DNA from: Gammaproteobacteria bacterium | Lineage (GTDB): Bacteria; Pseudomonadota; Gammaproteobacteria; Pseudomonadales; Porticoccaceae | Assembly (NCBI GenBank): GCA_003235325.1 | Contig: QJWQ01000179.1 | Location: 1-34,691 of the forward strand | Direction of reading: 5' to 3' | DNA: 34,691 bases | Shown here: one piece after another, positions 1 to 9,400 of the stretch | Position numbering within the stretch: position 1 is the first letter of the stretch | Layout of the letters: every line of letters begins with the position of its first letter | Notes under the pieces: model-generated | Databases searched by the model: none | What the model saw: the letters and a program-made list of their open reading frames with translations, nothing else | What the model was told of the DNA's origin: nothing | Program-made: the position numbers and the translations under genes

Positions 1-670
1 CGTCACCGGCATATTGCTGGTGAAAGTGGTGCCGGTGTTTGCCGAAACTTACCAGGGATTTGGCGCCCAGTTGCCCGCGTTCACCCTGTTTGTCCTGCAC
101 CTGTCTGAACTGGCGCAAAAATGGTGGTTTATTGCCCTGTTTTTTATCATTGCCGCCGCCATAGCCTTCAAGGAGGCCAGGCAACGGTCACAGAAGTTTT
201 CGGATGCAGTTGATAAATTCACTCTCAAAATTCCCATAATAGGCAATATTGTTTACGAGGCGGTGGTCGCCCGTTTTGCCCGAACCCTCTCCACCACCTT
301 TGCCGCCGGCGTTCCCCTGATCGACGCCCTGGAATCCGTTGCCGGCGCTGCCGGCAACGCCGTCTACCGGGATGCCATCATCAAGGTGCGGGACGATGTC
401 TCCACCGGTATCCAGTTGAATATGGCCATGAAAGCGCCCGGCGTTTTTCCGACCATGTTGCTGCAGTTGACCTCCATCGGTGAGGAATCCGGTTCGCTGG
501 ATGAGATGATGGAAAAGGCTGCGGTCCACTACGAAGAATCGGTGGACCACCAGGTCGATAACCTGACAACTCTCCTGGAACCCATGATCATGTCAGTTCT
601 GGGAATACTTGTAGGCGGCCTGCTGGTTGCGATGTATATGCCGATTTTCAACCTGGGTCAGGTTATCTAA
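1..670 (+). CDS. pilC: PilC inner-membrane platform protein (3' part, cut by window edge)
   Basis: This is the C-terminal half, about 222 residues, of a type IV pilus/type II secretion GspF-family platform protein. The frame is open to the left edge of the window, so the start lies outside. Visible landmarks are a hydrophobic segment at the left edge, a second membrane segment (ALFFIIAAAIAF), the second cytoplasmic GspF domain with its ARTLSTTFAAGVPL stretch and GEESGSLDEMM motif, and a final membrane segment ending in PIFNLGQVI, the usual PilC C-terminus. In this family the protein anchors the pilus assembly ATPases in the inner membrane. The prepilin peptidase gene follows after 5 bases, as in pilBCD operons, and I infer that pilB lies just upstream. 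The identity as PilC rather than another GspF paralogue rests mainly on this context. Confidence 0.93.
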   Translation, partial: VTGILLVKVVPVFAETYQGFGAQLPAFTLFVLHLSELAQKWWFIALFFIIAAAIAFKEARQRSQKFSDAVDKFTLKIPIIGNIVYEAVVARFARTLSTTFAAGVPLIDALESVAGAAGNAVYRDAIIKVRDDVSTGIQLNMAMKAPGVFPTMLLQLTSIGEESGSLDEMMEKAAVHYEESVDHQVDNLTTLLEPMIMSVLGILVGGLLVAMYMPIFNLGQVI

Positions 671-675
671 ACCCG

Positions 676-1551
676 ATGGGGCTAGCCGATATTTCAGGAC
701 TTCCAGTCAGTCCGGAACTGTCAATACTGTTATTTCTAGGCCTGATTTTCGGGCTGGTTATCGGCAGTTTCCTGAATGTGGTCATATACCGGCTGCCTCT
801 GCAAATGCAGTCGGTGTGGCGCCGGGAATCACTGGATTTTCTCGGCATGGAGCCGGAACATAACGCACCCCGGGTTAACCTGGTCTTCCCTTCTTCCCGC
901 TGTCCCAAGTGCCATGCCCCGGTGAAACCCTGGCAAAATATTCCGGTCGTCAGCTATATTTTCCTGCGGGGAAAGTGCGCTCACTGCCAGGAGCCGATCT
1001 CGGTGCAGTACCCCCTGGTGGAACTGGCCTGTGGCCTGATGACAGCCTGGGTATTGTATCGCTATGGCATTAACAGCACTGCCGGACTGATGCTGCTCTA
1101 TTCCTGGATACTGCTGAGCCTGACTGGCATCGACCTCAACCATCAGTTATTGCCCGACAACCTGACCCTGCCTCTTTTGTGGCTGGGATTGCTGGTAAAC
1201 ACACAAGGTATTTTTACTGATATTAACAGCGCCGTCATAGGCGCTGCGGCCGGCTACCTTTCACTTTGGTTTGTATTCTGGATTTTCAAGATCCTCACCG
1301 GCAAGGACGGCATGGGCCACGGGGATTTCAAGTTGCTGGCCGCCATGGGCGCCTGGCTTGGCTGGCAGATGCTACCCCTGATCATACTGCTGTCTTCCCT
1401 TGTCGGCGCCATTATTGGCATCGCCGGCGTGCTGATTCTGGGCCGGGACCGGCAGATTCCCATTGCCTTCGGCCCCTTTTTGGCCATTGCCGGCTGGATC
1501 GCCCTGCTCTGGGGGCAGCAGATTACCAGTTCCTATTTGCGACTTTTCTGA
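676..1551 (+). CDS. pilD: Prepilin peptidase / N-methyltransferase PilD
   Basis: This is a bifunctional type IV prepilin peptidase that cleaves leader peptides of prepilins and pseudopilins and N-methylates the new first residue, in the inner membrane. The 291-residue protein has the N-terminal domain with two zinc-type cysteine pairs (C76/C79 and C101/C104), then several membrane segments. The two catalytic aspartates are D153 (in GIDLNHQLLPD) and D217 (in GMGHGDFKLLAAMGAW), 64 residues apart as in characterised family members. The length is normal. The gene begins 5 bases after pilC and is followed 19 bases later by coaE, the usual pilBCD-coaE-yacG order. No strong ribosome binding site is seen, which fits coupling to pilC. 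Confidence 0.96.
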   Translation: MGLADISGLPVSPELSILLFLGLIFGLVIGSFLNVVIYRLPLQMQSVWRRESLDFLGMEPEHNAPRVNLVFPSSRCPKCHAPVKPWQNIPVVSYIFLRGKCAHCQEPISVQYPLVELACGLMTAWVLYRYGINSTAGLMLLYSWILLSLTGIDLNHQLLPDNLTLPLLWLGLLVNTQGIFTDINSAVIGAAAGYLSLWFVFWIFKILTGKDGMGHGDFKLLAAMGAWLGWQMLPLIILLSSLVGAIIGIAGVLILGRDRQIPIAFGPFLAIAGWIALLWGQQITSSYLRLF

Positions 1552-1570
1552 GTCGATGCCGGGATAACTC

Positions 1571-2221
1571 TTGTTCATTGTTGGTTTGACCGGTGGTATC
1601 GGCAGCGGTAAAAGCGCCGTTGCCAAATGCTTTGAAAAATTTGGAATTACCGTCGTTGACGCCGACCAGGTTGCTCGTCAGGTAGTGGCGGCCGGCACCC
1701 CTGCCCTGAAACAAATTGCACAACATTTTGGTCAGGATGTCATTCTGGACGACGGCAGCCTGAATCGCCCACGACTTCGGCAAATTGTCTTTGCCAACCC
1801 CGAACAACGTCTCTGGCTCGAGCAATTGACCCACCCGTTGATCAGGAGGGAAATAGATCGCCTGGTTGAAACGGCGACCGGCGCCTATGTGGTACTGGAA
1901 TCGCCGCTATTACTGGAATCCGGTCAGAACCGCCGGGTAAACCGTGTGCTCGTGGTGGATGTCTCCGAAGATATGCAAATCGCACGGGCGGCAAATCGGG
2001 ACAACAACAACCTGGATCAGATTCGCGCCATTATTAACGCCCAGATGTCACGGGCTCAGCGCATGGCGATGGCTGATGACCTGATCGATAATAGTGGTTC
2101 ACTGGAGAGCCTTGAATCCCAGGTTGAGCAACTCCACCAAACCTACCTGACACTGGCGACCGAATCTCGTGGGGGATCATTTACCCCGGGTCATGGCATC
2201 GAGAGCATTGACAATGATTGA
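1571..2221 (+). CDS. coaE: Dephospho-CoA kinase CoaE
   Basis: The product phosphorylates dephospho-CoA on the 3' ribose hydroxyl, the last step of coenzyme A synthesis, in the cytoplasm. The 216-residue protein opens with the P-loop TGGIGSGKS at residues 7-15, has the ADQVARQVV segment typical of CoaE, and carries the conserved LTHP and ESPLLLE stretches. The start is a TTG codon; no ATG precedes the P-loop in this frame, and a GGGAT sequence lies a few bases upstream. The last eight bases overlap the yacG start, so the two genes are probably co-translated. The C-terminus after about residue 200 looks poorly conserved. Confidence 0.95.
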   Translation: MFIVGLTGGIGSGKSAVAKCFEKFGITVVDADQVARQVVAAGTPALKQIAQHFGQDVILDDGSLNRPRLRQIVFANPEQRLWLEQLTHPLIRREIDRLVETATGAYVVLESPLLLESGQNRRVNRVLVVDVSEDMQIARAANRDNNNLDQIRAIINAQMSRAQRMAMADDLIDNSGSLESLESQVEQLHQTYLTLATESRGGSFTPGHGIESIDND

Positions 2222-2408
2222 CAAGCCCCATATCCAACTTGACTGCCCCACCTGCGGCAACAAGGTGAACTGGTCCGACGATTTCCCGTTTCGGCCATTC
2301 TGTAGCAAACGCTGCCAGCAAATTGACTTCGGCAATTGGGCCATGGAGAAAAATGCCATACCGGGGGACAGTGTCCCGGAAGGAGAGGATGAATCCGGTG
2401 ATAACTGA
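2214..2408 (+). CDS. yacG: DNA gyrase inhibitor YacG (zinc-binding)
   Basis: This is a small protein of 64 residues. Its family binds GyrB and inhibits DNA gyrase. It has four zinc-ligand cysteines in the pattern CPTC (C11, C14) and CSKRC (C30, C34), followed by the family motif IDFGNWA and an acidic tail. The start is the ATG overlapping the end of coaE (ATGATTGA), which gives the usual YacG length; a more upstream in-frame codon would add an unrelated 15-residue extension. It is the last gene of the plus-strand pil-coaE operon and faces the convergent mutT-like gene. Confidence 0.93.
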   Translation: MIDKPHIQLDCPTCGNKVNWSDDFPFRPFCSKRCQQIDFGNWAMEKNAIPGDSVPEGEDESGDN

Positions 2409-2443
2409 TAACTGTGCTGACTACGTTATCAGATCGATCTTTT
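2405..2443 (+). terminator. Possible weak terminator after yacG
   Basis: A perfect 8-bp inverted repeat, CTGATAAC at 2405-2412 and GTTATCAG at 2425-2432, encloses a 12-base loop. It is followed by ATCGATCTTTT. It begins inside the last codons of yacG. The stem is AT-rich and the T tract is short and displaced, so efficiency is doubtful. Confidence 0.35.
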
Positions 2444-2642
2444 AATTGTGTTTGGACCGTCAATCATTGATGCCGAAAAAAACAGGCCATTCAGATTAGC
2501 ATTTTAAAAGCAGTTCGATGATGTCTACTGCGGTGTATTCGAGACTGCCTGACCTTCAACTCAGTAAGGTTCAAATTGAATTTTGTAACTCTCGATAAGA
2601 TATTTCATCCTGCAAAGCCTCAGTGCCTTCAACAGATTGAAT
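2444..2642. other. AT-rich convergent intergenic spacer
   Basis: Together with the hairpin before it, this makes a 234-bp gap between the convergent ends of yacG and the mutT-like gene. It is visibly richer in A and T than its flanks. I see no convincing gene, RNA or repeat in it, and no clear terminator for the minus-strand gene. Confidence 0.6.
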
Positions 2643-3050
2643 TCAGTCGCTGCCTACCCGGTAATTCACCAGCTTCCTCACAACGAATGTATTGGCCTCA
2701 GGAAAAGCGAAGTTTTCCAGATCAGGAATCTCAACCCAGGCTACTATTTGCCCTTCATTGCCCACTGGCTCACCGGTATACCCGGTAACTTCCCAGAACT
2801 GCAGGTGCACCTGCTTGTCCGGGTATTCATGAAGCACCTGCTGCCAGGGCTCGGCCTCGCTGAGCCCAATTGCCAGTTCCTCTTCAAGTTCCCGACGCAG
2901 GGCATCCAGGGGCGATTCTCCCCCGTGGATCTTGCCGCCAGGAAATTCCCAGAGCCCACCCTGGTGCAGGTGATCCGGTCTTCGGGCAATCAGCACCCGC
3001 TGCCGATCCGGGCTGTATATCACGGCAGCAACCACCCGAACGGCAGACAT
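2643..3050 (-). CDS. mutT: MutT-like Nudix hydrolase
   Basis: This is a 135-residue single-domain Nudix hydrolase. In the best-known family members it hydrolyses 8-oxo-dGTP to the monophosphate and so prevents A:T to C:G mutations. A complete Nudix box lies at residues 39-61 (G39, E45, then REL-EE at 53-58), preceded by the MutT-type LWEFPGGKIHGGES stretch. An ATG start 2-3 residues before the first beta strand gives normal MutT length. The gene follows argJ on the same strand after 82 bases. In Pseudomonas-type genomes the corresponding gene is often described as fused to a ThiE-like domain; here only the Nudix part is present and there is no trace of a second domain in the spacer beyond. 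Substrate specificity is inferred. Confidence 0.88.
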   Translation of the reverse strand: MSAVRVVAAVIYSPDRQRVLIARRPDHLHQGGLWEFPGGKIHGGESPLDALRRELEEELAIGLSEAEPWQQVLHEYPDKQVHLQFWEVTGYTGEPVGNEGQIVAWVEIPDLENFAFPEANTFVVRKLVNYRVGSD

Positions 3051-3132
3051 TCAGGCAAGCCCCCGTTGACATGACCGCCAGTAAGATGTGGTCGCTAACC
3101 ATACAGGAGCACGACAACAGGGTGCCATTGCT

Positions 3133-4374
3133 TCAGGTCCGATAATCGGCGTTGATACGGACATATTCATAGGACAGATCAGTGGTCCAGACGGTTTCCA
3201 CCGCCTTACCTCGACCCAGGTCAACGCGAATACAGAATTCGTCCGCAGCCAGCACTGTCTGACCGGCCTGTTCGGTGTAGCTGGCGGCGCGGCCGCCCCG
3301 CTCGGCAATCAGGACATCGTCCAGCCAGATCGATACCGCATCGACATCCAGGTCCGGTATACCGGACCGACCAATGGCCGCCAGGATGCGGCCCCAGTTT
3401 GGGTCTGAAGCAAACAGGGCGGTTTTTACCAGAGGCGATTCTGCTACGGTGTAGGCCACCCGCAGGGATTCGGCTTTGGTGGCGCCGCCCTCGACAAGCA
3501 CACTGACAAACTTGGTAGCCCCTTCACCGTCACGGACGATGCCCTGCGCCAGTTCCTGGCAGATTGCCACCAGCCGGGCGCGGAAGGTTTCAAGGTGTTC
3601 TGCCGATATCTCCGGGCCCAGCCCGGTAGCCACCAGAGTCACGGCGTCGTTGGTGGAGGTATCGCCATCAATGGTGACGCGATTGAATGAGGCATCCACG
3701 GCCTCTGACAACAGCCGCTGCAACAGGGGCGCGGCAACCCTGGCATCGGTGGCGATATAGGCAAGCATGGTTGCCATGTCGGGCTTGATCATGCCGGCAC
3801 CCTTGGCAATACCGGTGATACAGATGGGCTGGCCCTCCAGTTCAAAACGGCAGCTGGCACCCTTGGGGCGGGTATCGGTGGTCATGATGCCAATACCGGC
3901 GTCATGCCAGCCGTCCTCACGGCAGGATGCGAGGGCATCGGGCAGTCCGGCGACGATTTTTTGTACCGGCAGCGGCTCACCGATAACACCGGTGGAATAG
4001 GGCAATACCTGTGCGGGATCGACCCCGCCCAGTTCGGCCAACCGGTTGCAGACCACCAAGGCATTTTCCAGTCCCTGGCTGCCGGTGCCGGCATTGGCGT
4101 TGCCGGTATTGGTCACCAGGTAGCGAATGCCCTGTTGGAGCACGCTGCTTTCCCGGGGAGAAATGGCGGCAGCCAGGTTTGTCCTGGCCAATTGCACCGG
4201 TGCCGCGCAAAAGGCGTTGCGAGTGAAGGTGGCGGCTACCGTACTGCCCGGCTCGAGAGCCATGACCACCAGGTCCTTCCGGCCCGGCGTCTTTATCCCG
4301 GCCGAGGTGGTGCCCAACCGAAACCCTGCAACAGCATGCATTTGCTCCGGAAAATTATTCTTGCCGACAGCCAT
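3133..4374 (-). CDS. argJ: Bifunctional glutamate N-acetyltransferase / amino-acid acetyltransferase ArgJ
   Basis: ArgJ transfers the acetyl group from N-acetylornithine to glutamate and, in bifunctional forms, also uses acetyl-CoA, in the arginine pathway. The 413-residue precursor is self-cleaved into two chains in this family. The cleavage motif KPDMATML is present, with the Ala201-Thr202 bond as the expected site and Thr202 as nucleophile. Other signatures are GNANAGTG (91-98), KGAGMIKP (191-198), DPNWGRI and the C-terminal YVRINADYRT. The length is typical. It sits downstream of secA on the same strand, separated by 113 bases that contain a 14-bp perfect palindrome. Whether this copy is mono- or bifunctional cannot be read from sequence. 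Confidence 0.96.
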   Translation of the reverse strand: MAVGKNNFPEQMHAVAGFRLGTTSAGIKTPGRKDLVVMALEPGSTVAATFTRNAFCAAPVQLARTNLAAAISPRESSVLQQGIRYLVTNTGNANAGTGSQGLENALVVCNRLAELGGVDPAQVLPYSTGVIGEPLPVQKIVAGLPDALASCREDGWHDAGIGIMTTDTRPKGASCRFELEGQPICITGIAKGAGMIKPDMATMLAYIATDARVAAPLLQRLLSEAVDASFNRVTIDGDTSTNDAVTLVATGLGPEISAEHLETFRARLVAICQELAQGIVRDGEGATKFVSVLVEGGATKAESLRVAYTVAESPLVKTALFASDPNWGRILAAIGRSGIPDLDVDAVSIWLDDVLIAERGGRAASYTEQAGQTVLAADEFCIRVDLGRGKAVETVWTTDLSYEYVRINADYRT

Positions 4375-4418
4375 GGTTACTTTTCGCCACCTCTTCTATT
4401 GGTTATTGATAGTCCGGG

Positions 4419-4432
4419 CAGATCATGATCTG
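4419..4432. promoter_or_regulatory. 14-bp perfect palindrome upstream of argJ
   Basis: CAGATCATGATCTG is a perfect dyad located 45-58 bases upstream of the argJ start and downstream of the secA stop. On the minus strand it lies between a weak -35-like GTTACA and a -10-like TATCAA. It could be an operator for argJ or a chance palindrome. It does not resemble the ArgR box that I know. Confidence 0.25.
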
Positions 4433-4487
4433 TAACGGCAGTGATTGGATCAATATCGCGTAGGGACCGCGGTATTCCCACCTTATC

Positions 4488-7250
4488 TCAAGCCAATCTG
4501 CCGTGACACTGTTTGTATTTCTTGCCGGAACCGCAGGGACAGGGGTCATTGCGGCCGACCTTCTGGCTGGCCCTGACAAACGGTTTGTTCTCCGGTTCCG
4601 GTGCTGCTTGCGGGGTTTCCGGCGGTTGAGGTGCCAGCGCCGAGGCCTCGGCATGCTGGAACATCATCTGCTGGCGGGCCAGGGCTTCCTGCTGCTGCCG
4701 CTCGAGTTCCGCCACCTCGTCCGGCTGCCTCAGCTCCAGCCGGCTGAGAAATTTCACGGTCTCGTACTTGATGTTTTCCAGAAGCTCCTGGAACAGGGCA
4801 AAGGATTCCCGCTTGTATTCCTGTTTGGGGTTTTTCTGGGCGTAGGCGCGCAGATAGATACCCTGCCGCAGGTGGTCCATGTTGGACAGGTGTTCCTTCC
4901 AGAGCATATCCAGCACCTGCAGCATCAATTGTTTCTCGATGGTGAGCAGGTCTTTACCTATACGCTGGCTTTTCTCTTCATAGGCTTCGCTGAGTCGCTC
5001 CTGGATTCTGTCTCTCAGGGCCTGTTCGTGTAGCCGCTTGTCCTCGTCTAGCCATTGCTGGACAGGCAGGCTAATACCAAATTCAGCGGCTATGGCCTCT
5101 TCCAGTCCCGGTATATTCCATTGCTCCACCACGCTCTGGGGTGGCAGATAGTTGTTGATCACGGTATCGACCACGTCGCCGCGAATGGCGGTAATAATGT
5201 CGTGGATATCGTCGGCTTCCAGCAACTCATTGCGCTGTTGGTAGATTACCCGGCGCTGGTCGTTGGCGACATCATCGAATTCCAGCAGTTGTTTGCGAAT
5301 ATCGAAATTCCGACCCTCCACCTTGCGCTGTGCCTTTTCGATGGAGTTGGTCACCATTCGGTGTTCGATGGCTTCACCCTCCATACCCAGGGAGCGCATC
5401 ATATTGCGCACCCGCTCCGAGGCAAACAGCCGCATTAGCGGATCATCCAGGGACAGATAAAAGCGTGAGACGCCGGGGTCCCCCTGACGGCCGGCACGAC
5501 CCCGCAACTGATTGTCGATGCGCCGGGATTCGTGGCGTTCAGTGCCCAGAATATGCAGACCGTCCGCAGCAATCACCTGGTCGTGACGCTGTTTCCATTC
5601 CGCTTTCATTTTTTCAACCTGTGCCGAGGACGGATTTTCCTGTGCCGCCAGTTCCGATTCCCAGTTGCCGCCAAGGACGATATCTGTACCACGGCCAGCC
5701 ATGTTGGTAGCAATGGTAACGGTACCCGGGCGACCAGCCTGGGCGATGATCTGCGCTTCCTTTTCATGAAACTTGGCGTTCAATACCTGATGTTTGATGC
5801 CGGCCTTGTCCAGCATGCGGGACAGGAGTTCCGAGGTCTCGATAGAGACGGTACCCACCAGTACCGGCGCACCTTTATCGCAGCAGGATTTGATGTCCTC
5901 GATAACAGCGTTGAATTTCTCCTCCTGACTGAGAAAGATGAGGTCGTTTAGATCGGTTCGGGCCACCGGCTTGTTGGTGGGAATGACCACTACCTGCAGG
6001 CCGTAGATCTGGTGGAATTCAAAGGCCTCGGTGTCGGCAGTGCCGGTCATGCCCGAGAGTTTGTCATAGAGCCTGAAGTAATTCTGAAAGGTGGTGGACG
6101 CCAGGGTCTGGCTCTCGCTCTGGATGGCCACCCCTTCCTTGGCTTCAATAGCCTGATGCAGACCTTCAGAAAGGCGGCGGCCGGGCATGGTGCGACCGGT
6201 GTGTTCATCAATGAGCACAATCTGGCCATTCTGGACGATGTACTCCACATCCCGGTGAAACAGGTGGTGGGCCCGCAGGGCACTGTGCACGTGATGTAAT
6301 AGGCCCAGGTTTCTCGCCTGGTAGAGGCTGTCGTCGGCCTTGAGCAGGCCCTCCTTTAGCAGGATATCCTCGGTCTTCTCGTGCCCCTGTTCGGTCAGTT
6401 CAACCTGCCGGGTTTTTTCATCGATGATGAAATCCCCGGGTTCTTCCTCGGTGCCCCGGTTGAGCAACTGGACCATGGCGTTGACCCGCTTGTACAGGGC
6501 GGAACTGTCCTGGGCGGCCCCGGATATAATCAGTGGCGTTCGGGCTTCATCGATGAGAATGGAATCCACTTCGTCGACGATGGCGAAAAACAGGTCGCGC
6601 TGGGACTTGTCCTGCAAGCGCAGGGCCATGTTGTCCCGCAGGAAATCAAAACCGAACTCATTGTTGGTACCGTAGGTAATATCCGCGGCATAGGCCTCCT
6701 TGCGAGTGGCGGCACGAACCCGGTCATTGCTGTCGGCAGCATCGTCTTCGTAAATAAAGGAATTGGCCTCCTCGGCACCCCGAAAAGACTGGATAATGCC
6801 GACACTGAGGCCCAGAGCGGCGTAAATCGGCCCCATCCACTGGGCGTCCCGGCGGGCCAGGTAATCATTGACCGTAACGATGTGCACTCCCTTGCCTGGC
6901 AGGGCATTGAGGTAGGCCGCCAGGGTTGCCACCAGGGTCTTGCCCTCACCAGTGCGCATCTCCGCAATTCGGCCTTCGTGCAGGGTGATTCCACCAATGA
7001 GCTGGACATCGAAGTGGCGCAACCCCAGTGTCCGGCTTGCCGCTTCCCGGACCACGGCGAAGACTTCAGGCAGCAGTTGGTCCAGACTTTCACCATCGGC
7101 AATGCGCTGACGGAATTCGGTGGTTTTGGCTTTCAGGGCGCCCTCATCAAGCCCCTTGATCTTTTCTTCCAACTGGTTGACACGGCGGACGATTTTGCGC
7201 ATGCGCTTGAGCTCGCGCTCGTTTTTTGAACCGAAGATTTTCCTCAACAT
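4488..7250 (-). CDS. secA: Preprotein translocase ATPase SecA
   Basis: This is the motor ATPase of the Sec pathway, driving preproteins through SecYEG. The 920 residues include Walker A (MRTGEGKT, K104), the [15 protein letters not shown] Walker B/DEAD-like segment, the preprotein cross-linking domain, the second nucleotide-binding fold with [13 protein letters not shown] and [13 protein letters not shown], and the helical scaffold and wing domains. A C-terminal zinc-binding tail carries C904, C906, C915 and H916, the SecB and phospholipid contact region. The length is slightly above that of E. coli. There is no secM-like gene upstream. Instead, a 118-bp gap separates it from the M23 peptidase gene, as in Pseudomonas-type clusters. 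No strong Shine-Dalgarno sequence is visible before the ATG. Confidence 0.98.
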   Translation of the reverse strand: MLRKIFGSKNERELKRMRKIVRRVNQLEEKIKGLDEGALKAKTTEFRQRIADGESLDQLLPEVFAVVREAASRTLGLRHFDVQLIGGITLHEGRIAEMRTGEGKTLVATLAAYLNALPGKGVHIVTVNDYLARRDAQWMGPIYAALGLSVGIIQSFRGAEEANSFIYEDDAADSNDRVRAATRKEAYAADITYGTNNEFGFDFLRDNMALRLQDKSQRDLFFAIVDEVDSILIDEARTPLIISGAAQDSSALYKRVNAMVQLLNRGTEEEPGDFIIDEKTRQVELTEQGHEKTEDILLKEGLLKADDSLYQARNLGLLHHVHSALRAHHLFHRDVEYIVQNGQIVLIDEHTGRTMPGRRLSEGLHQAIEAKEGVAIQSESQTLASTTFQNYFRLYDKLSGMTGTADTEAFEFHQIYGLQVVVIPTNKPVARTDLNDLIFLSQEEKFNAVIEDIKSCCDKGAPVLVGTVSIETSELLSRMLDKAGIKHQVLNAKFHEKEAQIIAQAGRPGTVTIATNMAGRGTDIVLGGNWESELAAQENPSSAQVEKMKAEWKQRHDQVIAADGLHILGTERHESRRIDNQLRGRAGRQGDPGVSRFYLSLDDPLMRLFASERVRNMMRSLGMEGEAIEHRMVTNSIEKAQRKVEGRNFDIRKQLLEFDDVANDQRRVIYQQRNELLEADDIHDIITAIRGDVVDTVINNYLPPQSVVEQWNIPGLEEAIAAEFGISLPVQQWLDEDKRLHEQALRDRIQERLSEAYEEKSQRIGKDLLTIEKQLMLQVLDMLWKEHLSNMDHLRQGIYLRAYAQKNPKQEYKRESFALFQELLENIKYETVKFLSRLELRQPDEVAELERQQQEALARQQMMFQHAEASALAPQPPETPQAAPEPENKPFVRASQKVGRNDPCPCGSGKKYKQCHGRLA

Positions 7251-7368
7251 TCGGGGGATTCCAGATTCTCGTGATTAAGGGATGATTGATTACGGCTGTG
7301 CACCCTGATTGACCGGAGCGGTGTCCCGGCATCAGGTATAAGTTATGCGCTTATGGGCTGGAGGAGAG

Positions 7369-8295
7369 TTAGCGGATGGTGCGTCGAATGTAGGAGGCCG
7401 GGTCGACGGGTCGACCATTCTTGTAGACTTCAAAATGAACGTGGGGCCCGGTGGAGCGACCGCTGCTGCCCATTCGGGCAATGACATCACCCTTTTTGAC
7501 CAGGTCGCCGACCTTGACCTTGATTTCCTGATTGTGGGCGTAGCGGGTAACGAAGCCCTCGCCGTGATCCACCTCGACCATATTGCCATAGCCACGGTAT
7601 TGCCCCGACCATGACACCACGCCGGAGGCCACCGCGACGATTTCAGACCCGGCCTTGCCGGCAAAGTCGATACCGTTATGCCATGCCCTGCCACCGTTGA
7701 AGGGGTCAGTGCGATAACCGTAACCGGAGGACATCCAGCCTTTTCGAATGGGTCTGCCGGCAATCTCACGTTCCTTGCTGAGATGCCGGTCCGCCATCAT
7801 TGATTCGAGGATCGTCAGTTGCCGGTCACTTTTATCAAGCTGTAATTCCAGTTGTTCCAGCAACTGGCTGATCTCCAGGGGCTGGGCCGGTTCGCCGGGG
7901 CTGTCATCGGGTCCGCCGAGGGCGGGTCGGGTACTGAAATCAAACTCGCCGTCATCGAGCCCGGCCATTCCGGTCAGCCTTTCCCCCAGGGCGTCGAGCC
8001 GTATCAGCCGCGCCTGGATCTCCGCCAGTTTCAGGGACAGGGCGCCGGCTTCGCGATTGGATTCCACCTTGCGCAACAGCAGTGACTGTCGCTGGCTTTC
8101 CAGCTGGGCTCGCAGGCTCTCGATGGAATCGTCCAGCAACAGACCAAATTTGCCGCTGCCCAGTTGCACGCCGACGATGGTACCGGCGCACAAAGGCAGG
8201 CCGATAAGACAAACAGAAAGCATCACCTTGGCCCAGTTGCTCAGGGTCAGGGTATGGGTTCGGCCCCTGCGGTTGCTGATGAAGATGATTTTCAT
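7369..8295 (-). CDS. Membrane-anchored M23 family peptidase
   Basis: This is a 308-residue LytM-type metallopeptidase. A basic N-terminus (NRRGRT) precedes one membrane segment (about residues 21-43), then a predicted coiled coil (about 50-110), a low-complexity linker and the M23 domain (about 185-305). The zinc ligands H206, D210 and H287 and the catalytic histidines H254 and H285 (in GPHVHFEV) are all present, so the enzyme should be active against peptidoglycan cross-bridges rather than being a degenerate activator. The start chosen is the ATG just before the basic segment. An upstream start at 8400 would overlap lpxC by 80 bases and add a non-signal-like extension. The location between lpxC and secA matches a Pseudomonas family of unassigned M23 proteins. 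Precise role unknown. Confidence 0.9.
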   Translation of the reverse strand: MKIIFISNRRGRTHTLTLSNWAKVMLSVCLIGLPLCAGTIVGVQLGSGKFGLLLDDSIESLRAQLESQRQSLLLRKVESNREAGALSLKLAEIQARLIRLDALGERLTGMAGLDDGEFDFSTRPALGGPDDSPGEPAQPLEISQLLEQLELQLDKSDRQLTILESMMADRHLSKEREIAGRPIRKGWMSSGYGYRTDPFNGGRAWHNGIDFAGKAGSEIVAVASGVVSWSGQYRGYGNMVEVDHGEGFVTRYAHNQEIKVKVGDLVKKGDVIARMGSSGRSTGPHVHFEVYKNGRPVDPASYIRRTIR

Positions 8296-8320
8296 TCGGA
8301 ACAGGCCGCCCGGTCGTCTG

Positions 8321-9235
8321 TCAACCGGCCTGGGAGGCCTGGATGTAGGAAATGGGCGACACCGCTTCTTCGTCCGTAAAGGTGGCGAATTCCCAGGCAT
8401 CAGTTTCCTTCAGCAATTTCAGCGCCGCGGCATTATTCAATGCATGCCCGGACTTGAAGGCAACGTATTCGCCGATCAATGGATAACCCAACAGGTAGAG
8501 GTCTCCGATGGCATCAAGAATCTTGTGCTTGACGAATTCATCCTCATAGCGGAGACCGTCTTCGTTAAGGACCTTGCTCTCGTCGACACCAATGGCATTA
8601 CTGAGGCTGGCGCCTCGAGCCAGACCCTGAGACCGCAAGTATTCAAATTCGTGCATAAAACCAAAGGTTCGAGCCCGACTCACTTCCTTGACGAAGGCAG
8701 TACTGGAAAAATCCACGGTTGCCTGCAGGGTTCGACTGCTGAATACCGGGTGATCAAAATCGATAGTGAAGGACACCTTGAAGCCGGCAAAGGGCTTGAA
8801 GGTGGCCACCTTGTCACCGTCCTTCACCTGGACATCCCGCAGGATACGAATAAATTTTTTCGGTTTGTCCTGCTCGACGATGCCTGCGGACTGGATCAGA
8901 AAGACGAAGGGGCCGGAACTGCCGTCCATGATCGGCACTTCAGGGGCGGTCAGCTCGATTATGGCATTGTCAATGCCGAGGCCCGCCAGAGAGGACATGA
9001 GATGCTCCACCGTCGAGACCTTGACGCCGTTGACAATTAGCGAGGTATTCAACGTTGTTTCACCGACATTGGCGGCCTTTGCCGGTATTACAGCCATTGG
9101 ATCAAGATCAGTGCGTCGAAAGACAATACCGGAATCGACGGGGCCGGGTGACAGGGTCATATACACCTTTTCACCCGTGTGCAGTCCGACGCCGGTGGCG
9201 CGGATGGTATTTTTCAGTGTTCGCTGTCTGATCAA
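8321..9235 (-). CDS. lpxC: UDP-3-O-acyl-N-acetylglucosamine deacetylase LpxC
   Basis: LpxC is the committed zinc-dependent deacetylase of lipid A synthesis. The 304-residue protein begins with the family motif IRQRTLKN and [12 protein letters not shown]. The zinc ligands are H78 (in VEHLMSSL), H237 and D241 (in [10 protein letters not shown]); the active-site H264 is in KSGHALNN. Glu77 next to the first histidine is the expected catalytic base. The start codon is TTG, and no in-frame ATG occurs nearby. In the usual dcw order lpxC follows ftsZ, but here a 612-bp gap with its own candidate promoter separates them, so it is probably transcribed at least partly on its own. The M23 gene follows after 25 bases. 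Confidence 0.97.
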   Translation of the reverse strand: MIRQRTLKNTIRATGVGLHTGEKVYMTLSPGPVDSGIVFRRTDLDPMAVIPAKAANVGETTLNTSLIVNGVKVSTVEHLMSSLAGLGIDNAIIELTAPEVPIMDGSSGPFVFLIQSAGIVEQDKPKKFIRILRDVQVKDGDKVATFKPFAGFKVSFTIDFDHPVFSSRTLQATVDFSSTAFVKEVSRARTFGFMHEFEYLRSQGLARGASLSNAIGVDESKVLNEDGLRYEDEFVKHKILDAIGDLYLLGYPLIGEYVAFKSGHALNNAAALKLLKETDAWEFATFTDEEAVSPISYIQASQAG

Positions 9236-9252
9236 TGGTTATGCTCGATTCC

Positions 9253-9267
9253 GGAACCAACGGTTCC
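9253..9267 (-). promoter_or_regulatory. Leader hairpin upstream of lpxC
   Basis: GGAACC and GGTTCC form perfect 6-bp arms around a 3-base loop, 18-32 bases before the lpxC start. If transcription starts near 9280, as the candidate extended -10 suggests, this hairpin lies inside the short lpxC leader RNA. Function is not known; it may equally be a DNA-level operator. Confidence 0.3.
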
Positions 9268-9286
9268 AATAGATGGCTGACCGGCA

Positions 9287-9295
9287 ATTGTAACA
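9287..9295 (-). promoter_or_regulatory. Candidate extended -10 promoter of lpxC
   Basis: On the minus strand TGTTACAAT reads as an extended -10 element (TGn plus TACAAT), with the hexamer at 9287-9292. No good -35 is seen 16-18 bases upstream, which is tolerated for extended -10 promoters. It would give a leader of about 45 bases. Confidence 0.35.
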
Positions 9296-9400
9296 GATGA
9301 ACGAATGTTGCTCCATAATCGGCAACAGCTTAGCAACGGCCTCAATTTAAAGACTGTGGAGGGGGTCAGCTTCGCAATGGCAACCTGTTGGCACTCATTT

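Noticed and set aside
6381-7229. Long open frame antisense to secA
   Set aside because: The minus-strand SecA protein is fully conserved over this region; the antisense frame is a codon-bias shadow in GC-rich DNA. The same applies to long antisense frames over murE, murD, ftsZ and the phosphorylase gene.
8296-8400. Upstream start for the M23 peptidase
   Set aside because: It would overlap the end of lpxC by 80 bases and place a proline/arginine-rich stretch before the membrane anchor.
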